Source: Pleurostoma richardsiae (lineage: Eukaryota; Ascomycota; Sordariomycetes; Calosphaeriales; Pleurostomataceae). Taken from it: a DNA stretch of 64,000 nt. A model generated the notes under the pieces. It had not been told where the DNA came from, made no database searches, and worked only from the letters and a program-made list of their open reading frames with translations. Position 1 is the first letter of the stretch; the number at the start of each line of letters is the position of its first letter. The position numbers and the translations under genes were made by a program. The DNA is taken from positions 186,001-250,000 of the forward strand of contig JANBVO010000045.1 in the NCBI GenBank assembly GCA_030052745.1. Reading direction: 5' to 3'. Below are positions 46,701-59,380 of this stretch, piece after piece.

Positions 46701-49700
46701 GACATGCAGGTAGCTGCAGTGTGCTGGATCGGGCGTTCCAAGTCCCAGCAGAAGACAGGTATCTAGTACATCACGTTCCTCTACAACCTGGTATAAAAGA
46801 GAAGTCTCGAAAACCAGCGTCAGGGTGGTCGGAGATGAGTCTGCTGACGGGCAGGGGCTTGCGGATGGCGAATGGCGGGCTTCCAGAGGTTCCGCCCATG
46901 CACACGAGACGCAGCCTCGCAACTCAAGGGAACATCCATCGACCTAGTGAGAGATCAGCCATGATTGGCCAGAGTCTGCCTTGGCCGCGTCTTGCCGAGC
47001 AGAAAGTGAGGCTGTCGGGGCCCGGCTTGGTCGGGAATCCTTGGATGATGTTTCGGAACCGTGCGAGCCACTCATGCGCCGTCGTCCCACAAAAATAAAC
47101 ACACAGAGGCTTTTCACGTAATTAGCAAGGAAAGAAAATGCCTGGAACTCTGTGTGTGAGCCGAACAGAGTAAACACACGCCGGCATTGACCGTGGTTGA
47201 GCTCGGGCCACCGACGGTGCTTCGAGGGAGCATCTTACGCGCCTGTGCTGAATCAACGTCTCTCGTCCGGTGTGGCGTGGTAAGTTTCTTCACCATGCGC
47301 AGAATGGGCCCGGGATGACTTCACTCTGGCGAGACCGAGACGGGGAGAATGTGTCAACTGTGTCTTCCCCGCTCGGGGTGCCTCTTCCATCGAGATTCAC
47401 AAGGATCCCTCTCCAGGAGCTTTGATCTTCTGGTGGCCCCAGAATCTGGAGATGAAATCGATAGATCACCGTTGAACCATGTTTGGCGCCTTCAGGGGCG
47501 CTCTTGAAGTTGAAGCCATCGTGCGCACCTGGTCTAGTGCTGCACTCCCTGCTGTGGAGGGGACAAGTGCGTTGTTGCAAATCTCACTAAGGCCCAGCAA
47601 GATAACGGACAGCTTCTCCCGTTCTGGCCGTCCACCCGTGGACCGCACCCGCTGCAACCGGTCACAAGCGATCTTCAGGTTCCTCTCTGGTCATCCTTCC
47701 ACATTCCAAACTTCCTGCCGAAAATTAGCGACTACGCAGCTGGAAATTAGGACCCCTGGAGCATGCAGAGACAAGGCCGATCGTTCCCCTTCTATCGAAG
47801 CTCTTGAAACTCACCGCCCCGGACCAGCAGCTCTGCGACTGCTCGGATCGAACTTTGGTCCAACTTTCCTTAATCACTATCACCAGAACGCCCAAGCCCA
47901 TCATTGGCCAGAGAGATACTTAGTGCAGGCTCTGTATTGTTCGGTTGCGGTTGAAGCCTTGCTTAGCTTGTTCAATCAGCGGGTTGTATTCCATTGAGAC
48001 TACATGTCTAGTGTAGAGAGCAAGATTCGTGACAACTCCCGACACACCCACCTTGACACGCCGTCGAGGATAAGCCAAAGAGACAAGCGGAAACTGTCTC
48101 CAAGCTGGCTGACCACTATCTGGTTGACTTCTCCACTCACCCACACAACTCTCGGGGAACAAAGGGCCATGCGTGATGATGCACGTTGGAGCGTGATGAG
48201 TTTCCAAGAGCCTCTCCTCTGGGAGGTTCCCAAAGCTGTGGCTGTCACACCGTCTTTTTCGGGCGCTGGCGCAACACACGGACGTCGCTATTTTGATCAC
48301 CCCTCTGCGTCCAAGGTTAGAAACGCCGTCAAGTATATGCCCCATTCAGCGTGCCCGTAATAGAGTGGTAGCACCCACCAACAGGCTGTCTGGTAGAAAC
48401 ACAATGAACCCCTTCCTTGTAGTGGCATCGAGCTAAACGCCTGGTCTTACCAAAAGCACCCAAACGAGAAACAGGCGGCCGAGCCCAGCCATGCTCTTGC
48501 CATGAGGGCGAGCATGCAAGGGAGACCAAGCATTGACGTGGGCGTTTGGGAACGCCTCCTCTCCTTCCCGGCGCGACGGACGGACGTGCCCCGTCGCATG
48601 GTCAAGTTGAGACGATGGCTATCGTCGTTGCCCACGCTTGTGGCTTGACGTGCCAAGGCACGACAGTTCACTAGACAAGCATCATCCGACGACTGCTAGA
48701 TGGGAGGCTGTTCCCAATACAATGCCTTCGTCCGGCCTGGTGCGATTTCCCCCTGCTGCTCTGGCCATGCCGCAACGCTCGTCAAACATGACCGGCGTCC
48801 TGAGTTACGGGCAGCCAGGGCAGGCCCGTCAATCATCCAAGATCCGCGGTCAGACGAGCTTAGGTGCTTTTTCTTTCATGCTCATCCCTGGTCTCAAAAC
48901 AAGCGCCTGGCGTCTCGAGGTCGTCAAGCTTATCGGGGCCCATCCATCAGCTGCTGGATGAGCAGATCCTAAGGGGTGTGACGCTAATCTCGTAGTCGGG
49001 CGTGGATATGCCTCGCTTCGATGCGAAGTGTATCTCCCTACGTCTACACCACGGCGCCTTTGATTCAGATACCATGTGCCTAAGCGGGAAGACGAGCAAG
49101 GGATAGTATGCGAGACGGCCTGCAAAGGAGAAAGGAGCATTCCCTGTGTATTCGTGACAGCCGCCCTTGCTTGCTGGAGCTGTTCGGTGAGGGCTGTCCT
49201 TGTTCGGTATGACGCTCCGGGCGCAGCTCACCCCGCAGAATGGGGAGGCTGACCTACCTACCTACCTACCACCGGGCGATCTGTGACGGCACACTGCTCG
49301 TTTGCTCTCAGCCTCAACCTTCGTCCCGTGACTTGGCCACCATTCCATTGCTTCTTGTGCCCACGACGGTCTGGACCTCGACGATCGTAATGCGTCTCAC
49401 GCATCTCACAGCCTTCGTATAAACCGTCTCACCACATACCTACCCAGCCATTCTTGCTGTCCACCGAGTAAACAACAACAAACTAACGGCAGCCCGATAA
49501 CAGGCGGCAGAAGGGATGTGAATGTCTCACCATCCGGTTAGTTAGCCTCGCCGCTAAGCTACCAAGGCACGTTATCTGTAGTGTCTGTCCCGAAGGCGAG
49601 AGACAGTGTCTCCTGGATGGAACGCTAGCCCAGGCGGATGGGCAGCACCAGAAGGACGGAGTGCCACCGTAGGCGAGCAACTAGCTTTCTTTCCGCAAGC

Positions 49701-52700
49701 GTCATGGCTTAGACGATCTCATGCGGCCGGAGCGAATTCCGTCCTGTTGCTTTGTCCGTCGCGGCCCCGGAAAGGAACCCACACAGAACGCCAAAGGAGC
49801 TTCGGACTCCAGGCTTTACAGTCAAGCGTCTGCTGCTGATAGCCAGGTGGTGGAGGATGAATCCCAGCTGCCGCATCTGGTGAAAGAGGGTGGGACGGGG
49901 GGGCTCATCACCTCCGCTTCCGATGACGCCGATAAGGTCGATCCAAGGTCGATCCTCTCCCCCTCCAATGCTCGGTGCGCGACATTAGGATCGCAACGTC
50001 CAATTACCATGCCTGCTGCAGAGGACGCTGCCGCGTGCTCCTCGAGCTACTGTCGGGGAGCCGGCTCCTCCGGGACGGAGCCCACGTTGGGTAGGCACGA
50101 TGTAGGTTGACGGTGTTGATCTGATATGAGAAGGGATCTACATTTTTTTCCATCCCACACAACGCTGTGATCGACGACCCCTACGCAGAAGGGAAGAAAG
50201 AAGCAACCGAGAATCTCTCGGACCTGTAAGAGAACAATCCACTTGTCCCAGTGTTCGGCCGTGGAACGAGACCCTTCGCCCCTTTTTTCGAGGCTCTTCC
50301 AAACCTCCGCCGCGGCCTGCCGCCTATCACCCTTTCTTCCTCCGATCGTCACCTTCGTGATCATCGCTTCGTCAATACGGCCTTGTAGGATATGCACGCT
50401 TGCTTGAACTGACGTCAAAACGCTTTTGAGCGGAGGGGCTTTCGCTCCAGGCCGATTTTGCTGTGTCATTCACGCCTCGGGATCAAGGGATGTCGTTGGA
50501 TTTTGCTTCCTTCTTCATTCCCAGTCACCAATCAACGCCAATCCCTTTGCCTCTCGATCGAACATTCATTCTCTAAGTGAGTTGCAGAGAACATCATCCC
50601 GTAGATCGTCAGTTCTCGGCCGTAGGCCCCCTGAGATGATGATGGGGCTTGCAGGGCGCTGAGACGCCTGTGGGCAAGGCGCGGATTTGCGGCCCTTACG
50701 GCGTCATAGCTAGTATCAACGCACACCCTGACAATCCCAAGGAACTGATCGGTCAATCAATGCGATGCTTCTTCCCCTCAGTGATCTATGATGTTGAGTC
50801 TCACGGTGATATCATCCGAGCAAAGCCCAGCCCCCGGATCTACATCCCCCATCCAATGAGAGGTACCCCATTTCCACTACCCGACCTCTCCCTAACGGCC
50901 CTCACCCCTATTCAAGGGGTGTCTCTGTCCCGTCCTGCAAGACAGAGGAAAGCTCCCCCGTCAGCCGCGCTGCACCACTACCACCCCCAAGCTAGAGCCG
51001 GCGACACAGATCGAACAAGTCGCGAAGCAAGACGCCCCAGACGGCCGGCGACAGGGCGCTAGTTCCAGCTGCTGGTAAGACGGGAGGACACAGCTTGCCA
51101 GCGAACAGGTGAATGCGGCTATCCGACCAGCGGCGTCTACATGTCTCGGTGCCCAGACGTACAGCTACGGGGCGAGATTCCGTTGTCCATTGGAACCCGC
51201 TAGCTAGAGTGCAAGCGGGCGATCGTCGACTGCAGCGTGCCCATCTGCTCTGGGCGGCGAGGCTAGAGGAAGAATGGCATCGCATTGCAGGTCCAGGGCG
51301 GGACACGGATGTTCTCCCGCTGCCACATCAAGGGGATGACTAGCTGGACCAGTGCGCTTCCCCCGGGTGGTTCAGTACTGTACGCCTCATTGACGAAGGT
51401 AGCCCCTGAGAGCCGTTTGCCCATGCCCTCTTGGTCCAACGTCACCCGTGGAGCGTCCAAGCAACCCCAAGCACCAACCGGTTCTTTCATCCGATGTGCT
51501 CGCGACCCGGCAGAAAGGACAAGCAGGGCAAGGAGCGAGGGGCGACGCCGACGGAGCTTGAAGAAGCTGCCCTCTTGCCGCCCTGCCGTCCACCGAGACA
51601 CAGGTGGCAATGCGAGGTGCGGAACGGGGGTTTGCTCTCCAACTCTGTTGTGCATAGGATAGTGCAACAGGCCACGACCAGCCTCCGAGTGACGATGCAC
51701 GAGGCTGCCGGTGGTGCTTTCATCCGTTCTCATGTATGCACCGTGCCATCAACCGGAACTCACTTTTCGTCATTTCGTCTGGACATTGGCCCCGTGCGCG
51801 CGAACATGGCCCGCTACCTGGGCCGCCAACCGTCTCTCGTAGAGCAATGCGTTTCCCGTGGCCGTGAATATGGCCAAGTCCGTAAAGCATATGTGCTGCC
51901 GAACGCTATTCTGCAACTCTGCGTCATGCCGTGAACAAGGCACTCCTGTCTCGGCGAAGAAAGGAGCCCAGCCACCCAGCCCACTTCACCTGCGAGACAG
52001 CAATTCTCGTCCATCGTGGGACATGACGCCGTGAGACAATGCAACTGCCCATGGCGCCTGTACGACGGCGCGTACACCTGCGGCGACCCGTTTCGTCGCA
52101 GTGGTGGCAGGAGGGACGGCAGCTTGCCCTGCGGCTTTCCTCGGCGGACATGGACACCACGAACCCAGCCGTAACATACAGGTCACAGACTTGCCGAAAT
52201 ACGATGGAGACGGTTGGGCGGACAGGTAAGGCAAGAGAGGCCGAGTGGCGCAGAATGTTGCTAGATTGGATGTACGCCACTCTTGTTGGCGGTTGACTGA
52301 GCACCTGTTTGCAGGAGGGACGGTAACCGGGCGAAAGAGTTGCACTCCCGTGTCACTATGCTCACAGGGCCTGCAGCAACAAGATGTCACGGAGACGATG
52401 CAGGGGACATCTTGACACGTGTGCAGAGTAGGAGTTGGTCGAGACCGGCGGCCATGTCTGACGAGGCATATTCGACGTTCATACCCGTGATGGATGGTAG
52501 TAACACAACATATCGTCTATCTACTGCATGCAATGTTGAATTACTCCGTTCTTGCAGGCGGAGGGGACACATGAGAGCGATTGGGATCCTTGCCTGAGAT
52601 ACCAGACCGTTTCTTTAGAGCAGGCCGGTGTCTCTTGAGAGGAGAGTGCTCCTAAGGTGAGAGTGCTGCTGCCACCTCAAGAGATGGAGGCAAACCACCT

Positions 52701-53138
52701 GAACGGTGATCGGGGACAGTGCCTCATGGGAAGAGGACGTGCGTCCGTACGACACTAGTATTTTTTGTTCATCTACCGTGCATGTGGACCCCTATTTGTG
52801 TGTATGTGTATGTCTACATGTATAGCTGGGTACAAAAGCATTCAACGGACCGGAGATAATGGCCTCTACTGCCTTCGCCACCCGGATACAATCCAAGCCG
52901 ACGGCGGTGATGCGAGAGTTCCTTGATGCAACTTCCGAGTCTGGTCCTCAACCGCCCTCAATATCCTGACTAGCAACATCCTACTTGAGACATGCGATAT
53001 CATTGCATCTCCGGCGCTCCCATCACCAACAGCGTCGATAAAGAGGAGCGGCTATGAGGACCTGAGTCCCATTCCTATTAAGGGCGGGCAGGCCCTTGAC
53101 TAGCCTCACTCCACCTCCACCAGGGCACCAACCCATGC
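43755..53138. other. 9.4-kb upstream region of the Ran1-like kinase, no gene seen
   Basis: This spans from the kinase start to the 3' end of the Prp4 gene, about four times a usual fungal intergenic gap. Frames up to about 170 codons (45.5-46.1, 47.5-48.0, 51.4-51.9 kb) overlap on both strands and have no known family. The first 500 bases or so, read on the minus strand, are CA/CT-rich like a fungal 5' UTR. A TACC microsatellite lies at 49253-49271 and a GTACTGTAC word at 51375-51383. Long 5' UTR exons, noncoding RNA or distal control elements are possible; none is shown. Confidence 0.55.
49253..49271. repeat. (ACCT)n microsatellite
   Basis: Almost five copies of ACCT, complementary to the GGTA tract at 13811. 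Confidence 0.9.
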
Positions 53139-56100
53139 TCATCGTCGCGATGCCGAGGCCACCCTATCCGTGAAGAACGGATGCTTTAGCGCCTCGGCGG
53201 GGGTGATCCTCTTCTCAGGGTTGAGGTTGAGACACCGGTCCAGCAGGTCGTGGAAATGGTTGAGCTGCCTGACCTCTGCATCGTCCATACCGCTTGACGC
53301 AGTCATGAGACGCGTGCGCAGGTCGCGGGTTGGCTTCGTCATGGTAAGAGTTCTGACGTTGGTCTGTTCAAGGCCTGTTAGCTGGTGTGCTCATGCTATT
53401 TTTGGTGAAGAACAGGAGCAAGGGTAGGACTGTGAGGAAGAGCAGTGTCTCCAGATTTGCATGTGGGGTATGGCCGCATGAACGAGTATGTCATCAACTT
53501 CAAACAGCTAGCAGGGTTCAGAAGGAAGACGACGATGCAGCTTGTCAGAGATGCAGTGAGCTTGGGGGCGTCAGAAAGTAGCCGCCGCCATGGCTGGGCC
53601 AAGCAAAAGAGAGTGATGCTGTGGACTCCATTGCATATCCGGTCGGGATGTCACCTTGAGGCTTGATGTGTATGCAGACTTCTGCACGAAGATTGGAGCT
53701 CCTTCTCCTCTTCCTTTGGCCAGGTTGCGTGATGAACCAACTGCGCAGCCATTTTCTAGCCATGCACACCTCATCCTGATGGCCTGCAACGGCGGGCCTA
53801 GCTGGTCGGATGAGCGGCCGGTTGGGAATGGACATGCCCGCTCAGCGCTTACGGACCGCAGGCGGCCCCCAAAGAAAGCGCGAGGGACAGGGGCAACACA
53901 AAAATAGAAACGATTTCCAGCATCTTGTAACGCATTGATCCTTCCTGAGTAGTCGGGCACAAGGACAAGTGGGTGGTGGGCAAGAAACGAATGCAGAGTT
54001 GAAGGTCACACATACCTTTCCGAGAATCTTATCCCGCTCCTGACTGATGAAGTTGCCGAAGTCGTCGAAATGCATCTGCCACAGCTGGCCTCGCCGGTAG
54101 AGCTTGTTGCTCATCTTGCCCCGGATCTCCATGATGGCCTTTAGCATTTGGTTGTTGCTGTCCCCCGTGAACAGAATCTTGCCGGTGTACAGCTCGTACA
54201 AGGTGCATCCGATGGACCACATGTCGATGGCATAGTCGTAGGGCATGCCGAGGATGATCTCAGGTGCTCGGTAGAAGCGACTGACGAGATAGGGTGTGAT
54301 CTCCATGTGGGCGGTGGCCGCGTCGGACCGGTCGATAGCAGTGCCCAGATCGCAAATTTTGAGGACATTTCGGCCTTCGTTTACCTAGCAAGTCGTTAGC
54401 CGCATATCCAACCTTTGCTCTTTACTGCGTGTGTCAACTTACCAGGATGTTGTCAGGTTTTAGATCGGCGTGGATGATACTGCACTTACGCATGTGCGCC
54501 AGCGCGACGAAGATCTGATACGCATAGGCCCTTGTCGCCCCAAGATTAATGCCCACGTTGTTGCCAAACTTTTTCAGCACCTCTCTCAGGTTCAGGCTCA
54601 AGTTCTCGAAGGCCATGCAGAGATGGCCCTTGTACTCGAACGAGCGTTCGAACTTGACAATGTGCTTCTTGTTCTCCATATCAGCGGAGTTAAGCTTCTG
54701 GAGGATTGAGATCTCGGTGAAACCGCCCTTTCTCAGAGCATCGTTGTTCCGCATAATCTTGATGGCAACAAGTTTCTTGTTCGTAATGTCAACCGCACGA
54801 GCGACACCTGAGAACATACCCTTGCCGAGACTAGACTGAATCTGATAACGACCGTTCATGATCTCACCCGGGCGAATTTTGTAGTAGCCTTCCTTGTCGT
54901 CTCCTTCAAGGATGGCACCGTTCGCTTGTGCTGGCTGTGCAGGTGCTTCTTCTGCGGCGGCTGGCTTCGCAGGAGCCGGCTTCGGAGCCACGAACTTGTC
55001 CTCATCAAAGTCCTCGGCAAACATGTCAAAATCCTCGTCTTCGTCAGCAGCTGGGCTGGCACCATTCTTTTCCTCACCGTCCATCTTCTCCGCCGTAGTT
55101 GAGACAATGGAACCTCGGCGATGTTCACCATGGAGATGAGCAACACCGTGACCCATTTCGACACGGCGCTCGTCTTCCTGCATGTCGACCGTCGGATCAT
55201 AGTCGGCTGCAGATGGACCGTCCTCATCGTCTGGTTTCCTCTCGACATGGGTATTGATCAAGTCCTGGTCATTAGCAATATCCAGGGTGCCGGGGGACAG
55301 ATGATCTTGAGGGCCGCTTGCAGATAAAGCAGGAGAGGCGGTAGTTGCTGCTACTGTCACATTAGCATATCTGCCCGAGCTATTAGGGCAGGAGGCTTAC
55401 CAGAAACAGGAGTCCGCGGTGTCTTCTGAGGAGTGTTGTTCTGAGTCGTGTCGGGAGTCGGAGAGGCCGGTCTGTCAGCGAGTACAGCCTGGAGATGCAG
55501 GGGAGTCGAAGCTCGCGATTTTCTGAGTAGTTCTTCTCTCCGGCGTCTTCGTCGCTCAATCTCGGCCTCCTCATCGATAGGCTTCTGCTCTTCCCAGTTC
55601 TGGTCAGGTTCGGGTTGCTGCACCTGCGTTCCGTCCTTGGGTCGTTCACTGCCATCCGGTTAGCAACAAGCCAAAAGCACAGCGAGGAGACAAACTCACG
55701 CCATATCTTGAAGCGCAGTGTCTTGGCCGATATGTTCAGCCGTAACACCTTGATCAGATTTAGCAACTTGTCTGGCAGCATGGGTCTCTTCAGCTACCGG
55801 AGCTCGCCTCGATGTGGCATCACCCCGTGGTCGCTGCTCGTCTTGGGCACTGTACTTGATGTTCTCAGCGTGGTCACCGTTCTGATATCTGCCAAAACGG
55901 TCACCTTCTCGTCGCCCACGATCCCGACGCCCTCTTCCGCCACGGCCGGAGCGATATGGAGACGGGCTGCGGTTCCTGGGCCGCTTCTCAGGATATCTGT
56001 CGCGGTCACGTTCGCGATCGTCGTAGCGGGAATCGTATCGCGCGTTTGATGAATGAGGGTGCGGCCTATCTAGATCATCGTATCGCAGACCCGAGCCCCG

Positions 56101-56445
56101 GGAGGGCGGACCGTCTAGGTCCTCGTATGAATGTCGGGAGCGACGATTCTCTCCGCGAGGACCATCTTCGTAATGCACGCGGAATCTCCGAGAGTCGGGG
56201 CCGCCCCGCCGGTCATAGTCCCGGTCGTCACGAGAGCGCTTGAATCCTCGAGGCGAGATGCTCCGTCGAGAGGGCGCATTGTGGCGAGAGTCGGGATAGT
56301 CAGGGGATCGCGAGAATCTAGCGCGGCTTCTGTCTGGACGGTCAACACCGTTTCCACCAAAGTGAGGCGTTGAAGTTGCCTTGGAATCCTCAACTCCGTT
56401 CTCTATGATCTCGCCCTCGTCGGAGGAGCTGGCGCGTGAAGCCAT
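53139..56445 (-). CDS. PRP4: Prp4 splicing kinase (CMGC, dual specificity)
   Basis: Five exons, 56445-55700, 55648-55401, 55353-54443, 54384-54016 and 53363-53139, give 832 residues. The N-terminal 250 residues are Arg/Asp/Ser/Tyr-rich, RS-like, as in spliceosomal proteins. An acidic middle follows, then the kinase domain from about residue 500 to 820. It shows GRYQIQSSLGKGMFSGV (P-loop), VAIKIMR, HADLKPDN (626-633, with Ala in place of Arg, a Prp4 hallmark), CDLGTA in place of DFG, and SRFYRAPEIILG. It ends EALKHPFFTDR. Prp4 phosphorylates Prp6 and Prp31 type proteins to activate the pre-catalytic B spliceosome. The last intron is 652 bp, far longer than the other three (51, 47 and 58 bp). 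It is divergent from TMA7. Confidence 0.94.
53364..54015 (-). other. Long last intron of the Prp4 kinase gene
   Basis: The donor is GTATGT after codon AAG and the acceptor is ACAG before ACC; a CTAAC branch word lies 12 bases before the acceptor AG. Removing it joins RDKILGK to TNVRTLTMTKPTRDLRTRL in phase 0, as expected for the family. Reading on through the donor meets a stop after about 60 codons, so retention would drop the last 74 residues of the kinase. Confidence 0.75.
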
Positions 56446-57143
56446 GGTGTCGGTGCTGATGAGCGCGTCTCTCTTCTTCCCAGGGTCAGAATGACGAGGA
56501 CGATCCTCGAGCTTTGGCCGGTTAGGATTGCCAGTGTCAGCGGAGATTCGAGAGTGTCCTAATGCAAGCAGGAAAAGTGCCCAACCGGATCAATCCTGTC
56601 AACCTCCCGACGGCTCAGGACATGTGTCAAAGAGCTGGAAGAGCGAGAGGAAGGATTGTCGAGGTTCACGAAGTCGACGAGTGCGGTGAGAGGCCGCAGC
56701 CACAAGAAAGTTCAAGAAAGTCCGTATAGATCTCTATGAGCCCAGAATCAAGCTGTTATGGCAGCTGCGGTGTTAAGGAACTGCACAGAGCAGCTCTAGG
56801 ACCTTTGTGCGTGTGTGTGTGTGTGATTGTGTTTTGTGTGACGCATTTGAAGCATGGTTGACGTGAGTTGTACCAGATCCTCTGCCCCGCGATAAGCGCA
56901 AGTTGTGCGTTACCGAAATAATTCGCGGCAACGTGATTGGACAGTGCAAGCGCCGCGGTCTGGACCGACCCTCTATCGATTAAGGAGGGGCAAATCCCTC
57001 GAAGGAAACATTTATTTGCGTGACCTTTTGACCGACTCGTGCCTCTTCCCAACTTCTGAGCGTTCAGTCACTGAAAGGGTTTCTTCTAACTTTCTACGAC
57101 ACTATCCTCTTATTTGTGCTGTCGATAGCATCAAGACGCCAGA
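56446..57143. other. Divergent promoter between PRP4 and TMA7
   Basis: About 0.7 kb between two start codons facing apart. No gene is seen. A GT microsatellite lies at 56811-56825. Confidence 0.7.
56811..56825. repeat. (GT)7 microsatellite
   Basis: Seven and a half GT units in the divergent PRP4-TMA7 promoter. Confidence 0.9.
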
Positions 57144-57490
57144 ATGGGTGGTCAAAATAGAGAAGGTAGACGCCTACCCTTCTCGTTCCTCACAAATACT
57201 TCTGCCGATCGCTAACTGATGGTGGGATCACAGGCGGCAAGGTCAAGCCTCTGAAATCGGCCAAGAAGGATAAGAAGGAGCTGGACGACGACGACAAGGC
57301 ATATCTTGAGAAGAAGAAGGCCGGTGAGCACTCCTTACATCCGCCTGCAGTCCTTTTAGCCCCGACCCATCATTGACCGCATGTCGCGAATGCAGAGGAG
57401 AAGGCGAGAAAGGAGATGGCTGCCAAGGCCGGGGGCAAGGGACCCCTCAACACCGGCGCTCAGGGCATCAAGAAGAGCGGCAAGAAATAG
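57144..57490 (+). CDS. TMA7: Translation machinery-associated protein 7
   Basis: Three short exons, 57144-57165, 57234-57323 and 57396-57490, give 68 residues; all junctions fall inside a codon after its first base. The protein matches TMA7 over its whole length. It begins MGGQNREGGKVKPLK, has a basic then acidic middle (KKDKKELDDDDKAYLEKKK), then the conserved EEKARKEMAAKA and the end GPLNTGAQGIKKSGKK. TMA7 is a small ribosome-associated protein found in nearly all eukaryotes; its exact role in translation is unclear. The first exon codes only seven residues and one base. Confidence 0.95.
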
Positions 57491-58217
57491 GAGTACTTGA
57501 CCGAGCGGGAGACGTCATACCGAACACTGGGAAGGCTGGTCGGGGCTTGAGCATGGAGCTTTACGGGTAGCGAGGCGCCAGCGCCAAGCCTGCGTGGTGC
57601 ACGGCGTTGGAGATCTGATGATCTGGAGTTTTGCTTGGACGCGGCATCTTCCCGCCAGTCTAGATCTGGGAGCGCATAGTGATGCGACGTCCCTGCGGAA
57701 TCGATATCTGATCATGCCATCATTTGCGGCTGGGCTCTGCCGCCTTTTCTAGAGGGATCGGACTTACATACTCGATGGATCCTTACCTGCAGCCGCGAAG
57801 CCATCGCAACATAAATGCTGCTGTAATGATGGCTTGGAGCAGCAAGTCGTGCTCACCGACCGCGGGAGGCTGCTCTGCGAAAGTCGGACTCGTAACATTC
57901 AGATCGAGGGCGGCTGCTGTCGGCTGCGGGCACCTGTGGGCAGCTGCCAAACACTGCCTCGGCAGCAGTGCATCAAGAGGGCGGCGGATTCTCATGTGCC
58001 TTTCCCAACAATTCGTAGAAGGCTTCGATGGTCCACTTGGAAAGCATTCGATTCAACAAATGTCGCGCGTAGAGGAGAGTGTATAGAACTGCTGTAGATT
58101 AATACTAAGCTATCTTCTGCATAAGTCGGAGGCGTCCTTTTCTGAACTCGGCCACTGTCTATAACCCCTCCCAAAATTTCCTCCCCGTATCCGCACCTTA
58201 GACTGCACTCCTTCAAA
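57491..58217. other. Intergenic between TMA7 and the PAQR gene
   Basis: About 0.7 kb, holding the TMA7 3' UTR and the PAQR promoter. No gene is seen. Confidence 0.7.
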
Positions 58218-59380
58218 ATGCCGGACTCGGCGGGATCACCACCGGCCCGGGGCGCTTCTCCCGCAGCGGGACCGCAGCTCCGGCGCCGCAGGGCTTCTTC
58301 CTCGGCCGCCGCAGCCGCGGCCGGCGCCGTCCTTGATACGGCCAAGCAGGTCGAGTCCAGCGTCGAGCGCGCCCTCCTCTGGGCGTGGGATGAGCTCCCG
58401 CACTGGCGGCGCGACAACGCCTTCATCCTGAGCGGCTACCGCCCGACCTCGAACAGCTTCCGCGCTTCCGCCGGCAGCCTGCTGTACCTGCACAACGAGT
58501 CCGTCAACATCTGGTCGCACCTCCTGGGCTCTTTTGCCGCCGCCCTGTGCGCGGTGGCCGCTTGCCTCCTGGTGCGCTGGGAGCTGGCGCCGAGGTGGGC
58601 GGGCGCGTCTTCCGGCGACGTTGTGGCCTTCGCGTGCTTCTTCGGCGGGGCGGTCGCGTGCCTGGGCATGAGCGCGACGTACCACGCCCTGTGCAACCAC
58701 TCGCCCGAGGTGGCCCGGTGGGGGAACAAGCTTGACTACACCGGCATTGTCTTCCTCATCGTCGGCAGCTACGTGCCGGCGCTGTACTACGGGCTCTTCT
58801 GCCTGCCGGGGCTGATGACGGTGTACCTGTCCATGGTCAGTCGAGACCCTGCTGCCGTTCGAGACGAGCCGTTGCTGACCGCTCGTTTGCAGATCTGTAT
58901 CCTGGGCACGGGCTGTCTGACAGTCTCCTGGTTCGACCACTTCCGCACGCCGGCGTGGCGCCCGTACCGCGCCCTCATGTTCGTCGGACTCGGCGTGTCC
59001 GGTGTGGTTCCCGTCCTTCACGGGATGGAGATCTACGGGTACGCAGCCCTGAATGAGCGGATGGGTTTGAACTGGGTGTTGCTGCAAGGGGCGACCTACA
59101 TCTTTGGCGCCTTCCTCTATGCTGTGAGTGGTCATTCACAGGTCCCTCCCCTTCACTCCGTTCGCTATAATGCTGCTGGACCTCGGGCATCGTGGTTGCT
59201 GACGGGAAGCTGTGTTGATAGGCGCGGTGGCCGGAACGAACCCGCCCCGGAAAGTTCGATATCTGGGGCAGCTCCCATCAGCTCTTTCATCTCCTCATCT
59301 TGCTTGCTGCCGGGTTTCATCTGCAAGGTATGACCAAGGCCTTTGATTACCATCACAGCGTCATGGGTGCGAAATGCTGA
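58218..59380 (+). CDS. PAQR / hemolysin-III family receptor (Izh-like)
   Basis: Three exons, 58218-58835, 58893-59123 and 59222-59380, give 335 residues; both introns are phase 0. The first 70 residues are Ala/Ser/Arg-rich and cytosolic. Seven helices follow. The PAQR signatures are YLHNESVNIWSHLLG, GMSATYHALCNHSPEV, KLDYTGIVFLIVGSY and the C-terminal SSHQLFHLLILLAAG. The His in the second, and the HxxxH in the last, are the zinc site of the family. The end (KAFDYHHSVMGAKC) is usual. Fungal members (Izh proteins) affect zinc and sterol balance and relate to adiponectin and progestin receptors. The ligand is unknown. Confidence 0.93.

Noticed and set aside
47479-47997. 172-codon frame upstream of the Ran1-like kinase
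   Set aside because: No recognisable motif, no splice-supported extension, mixed composition; could be noncoding or leader RNA.
58236-59135. 299-codon antisense frame over the PAQR gene
   Set aside because: Arg/Gln/Val/Gly-rich shadow that crosses a sense intron; the sense strand carries clear PAQR motifs.
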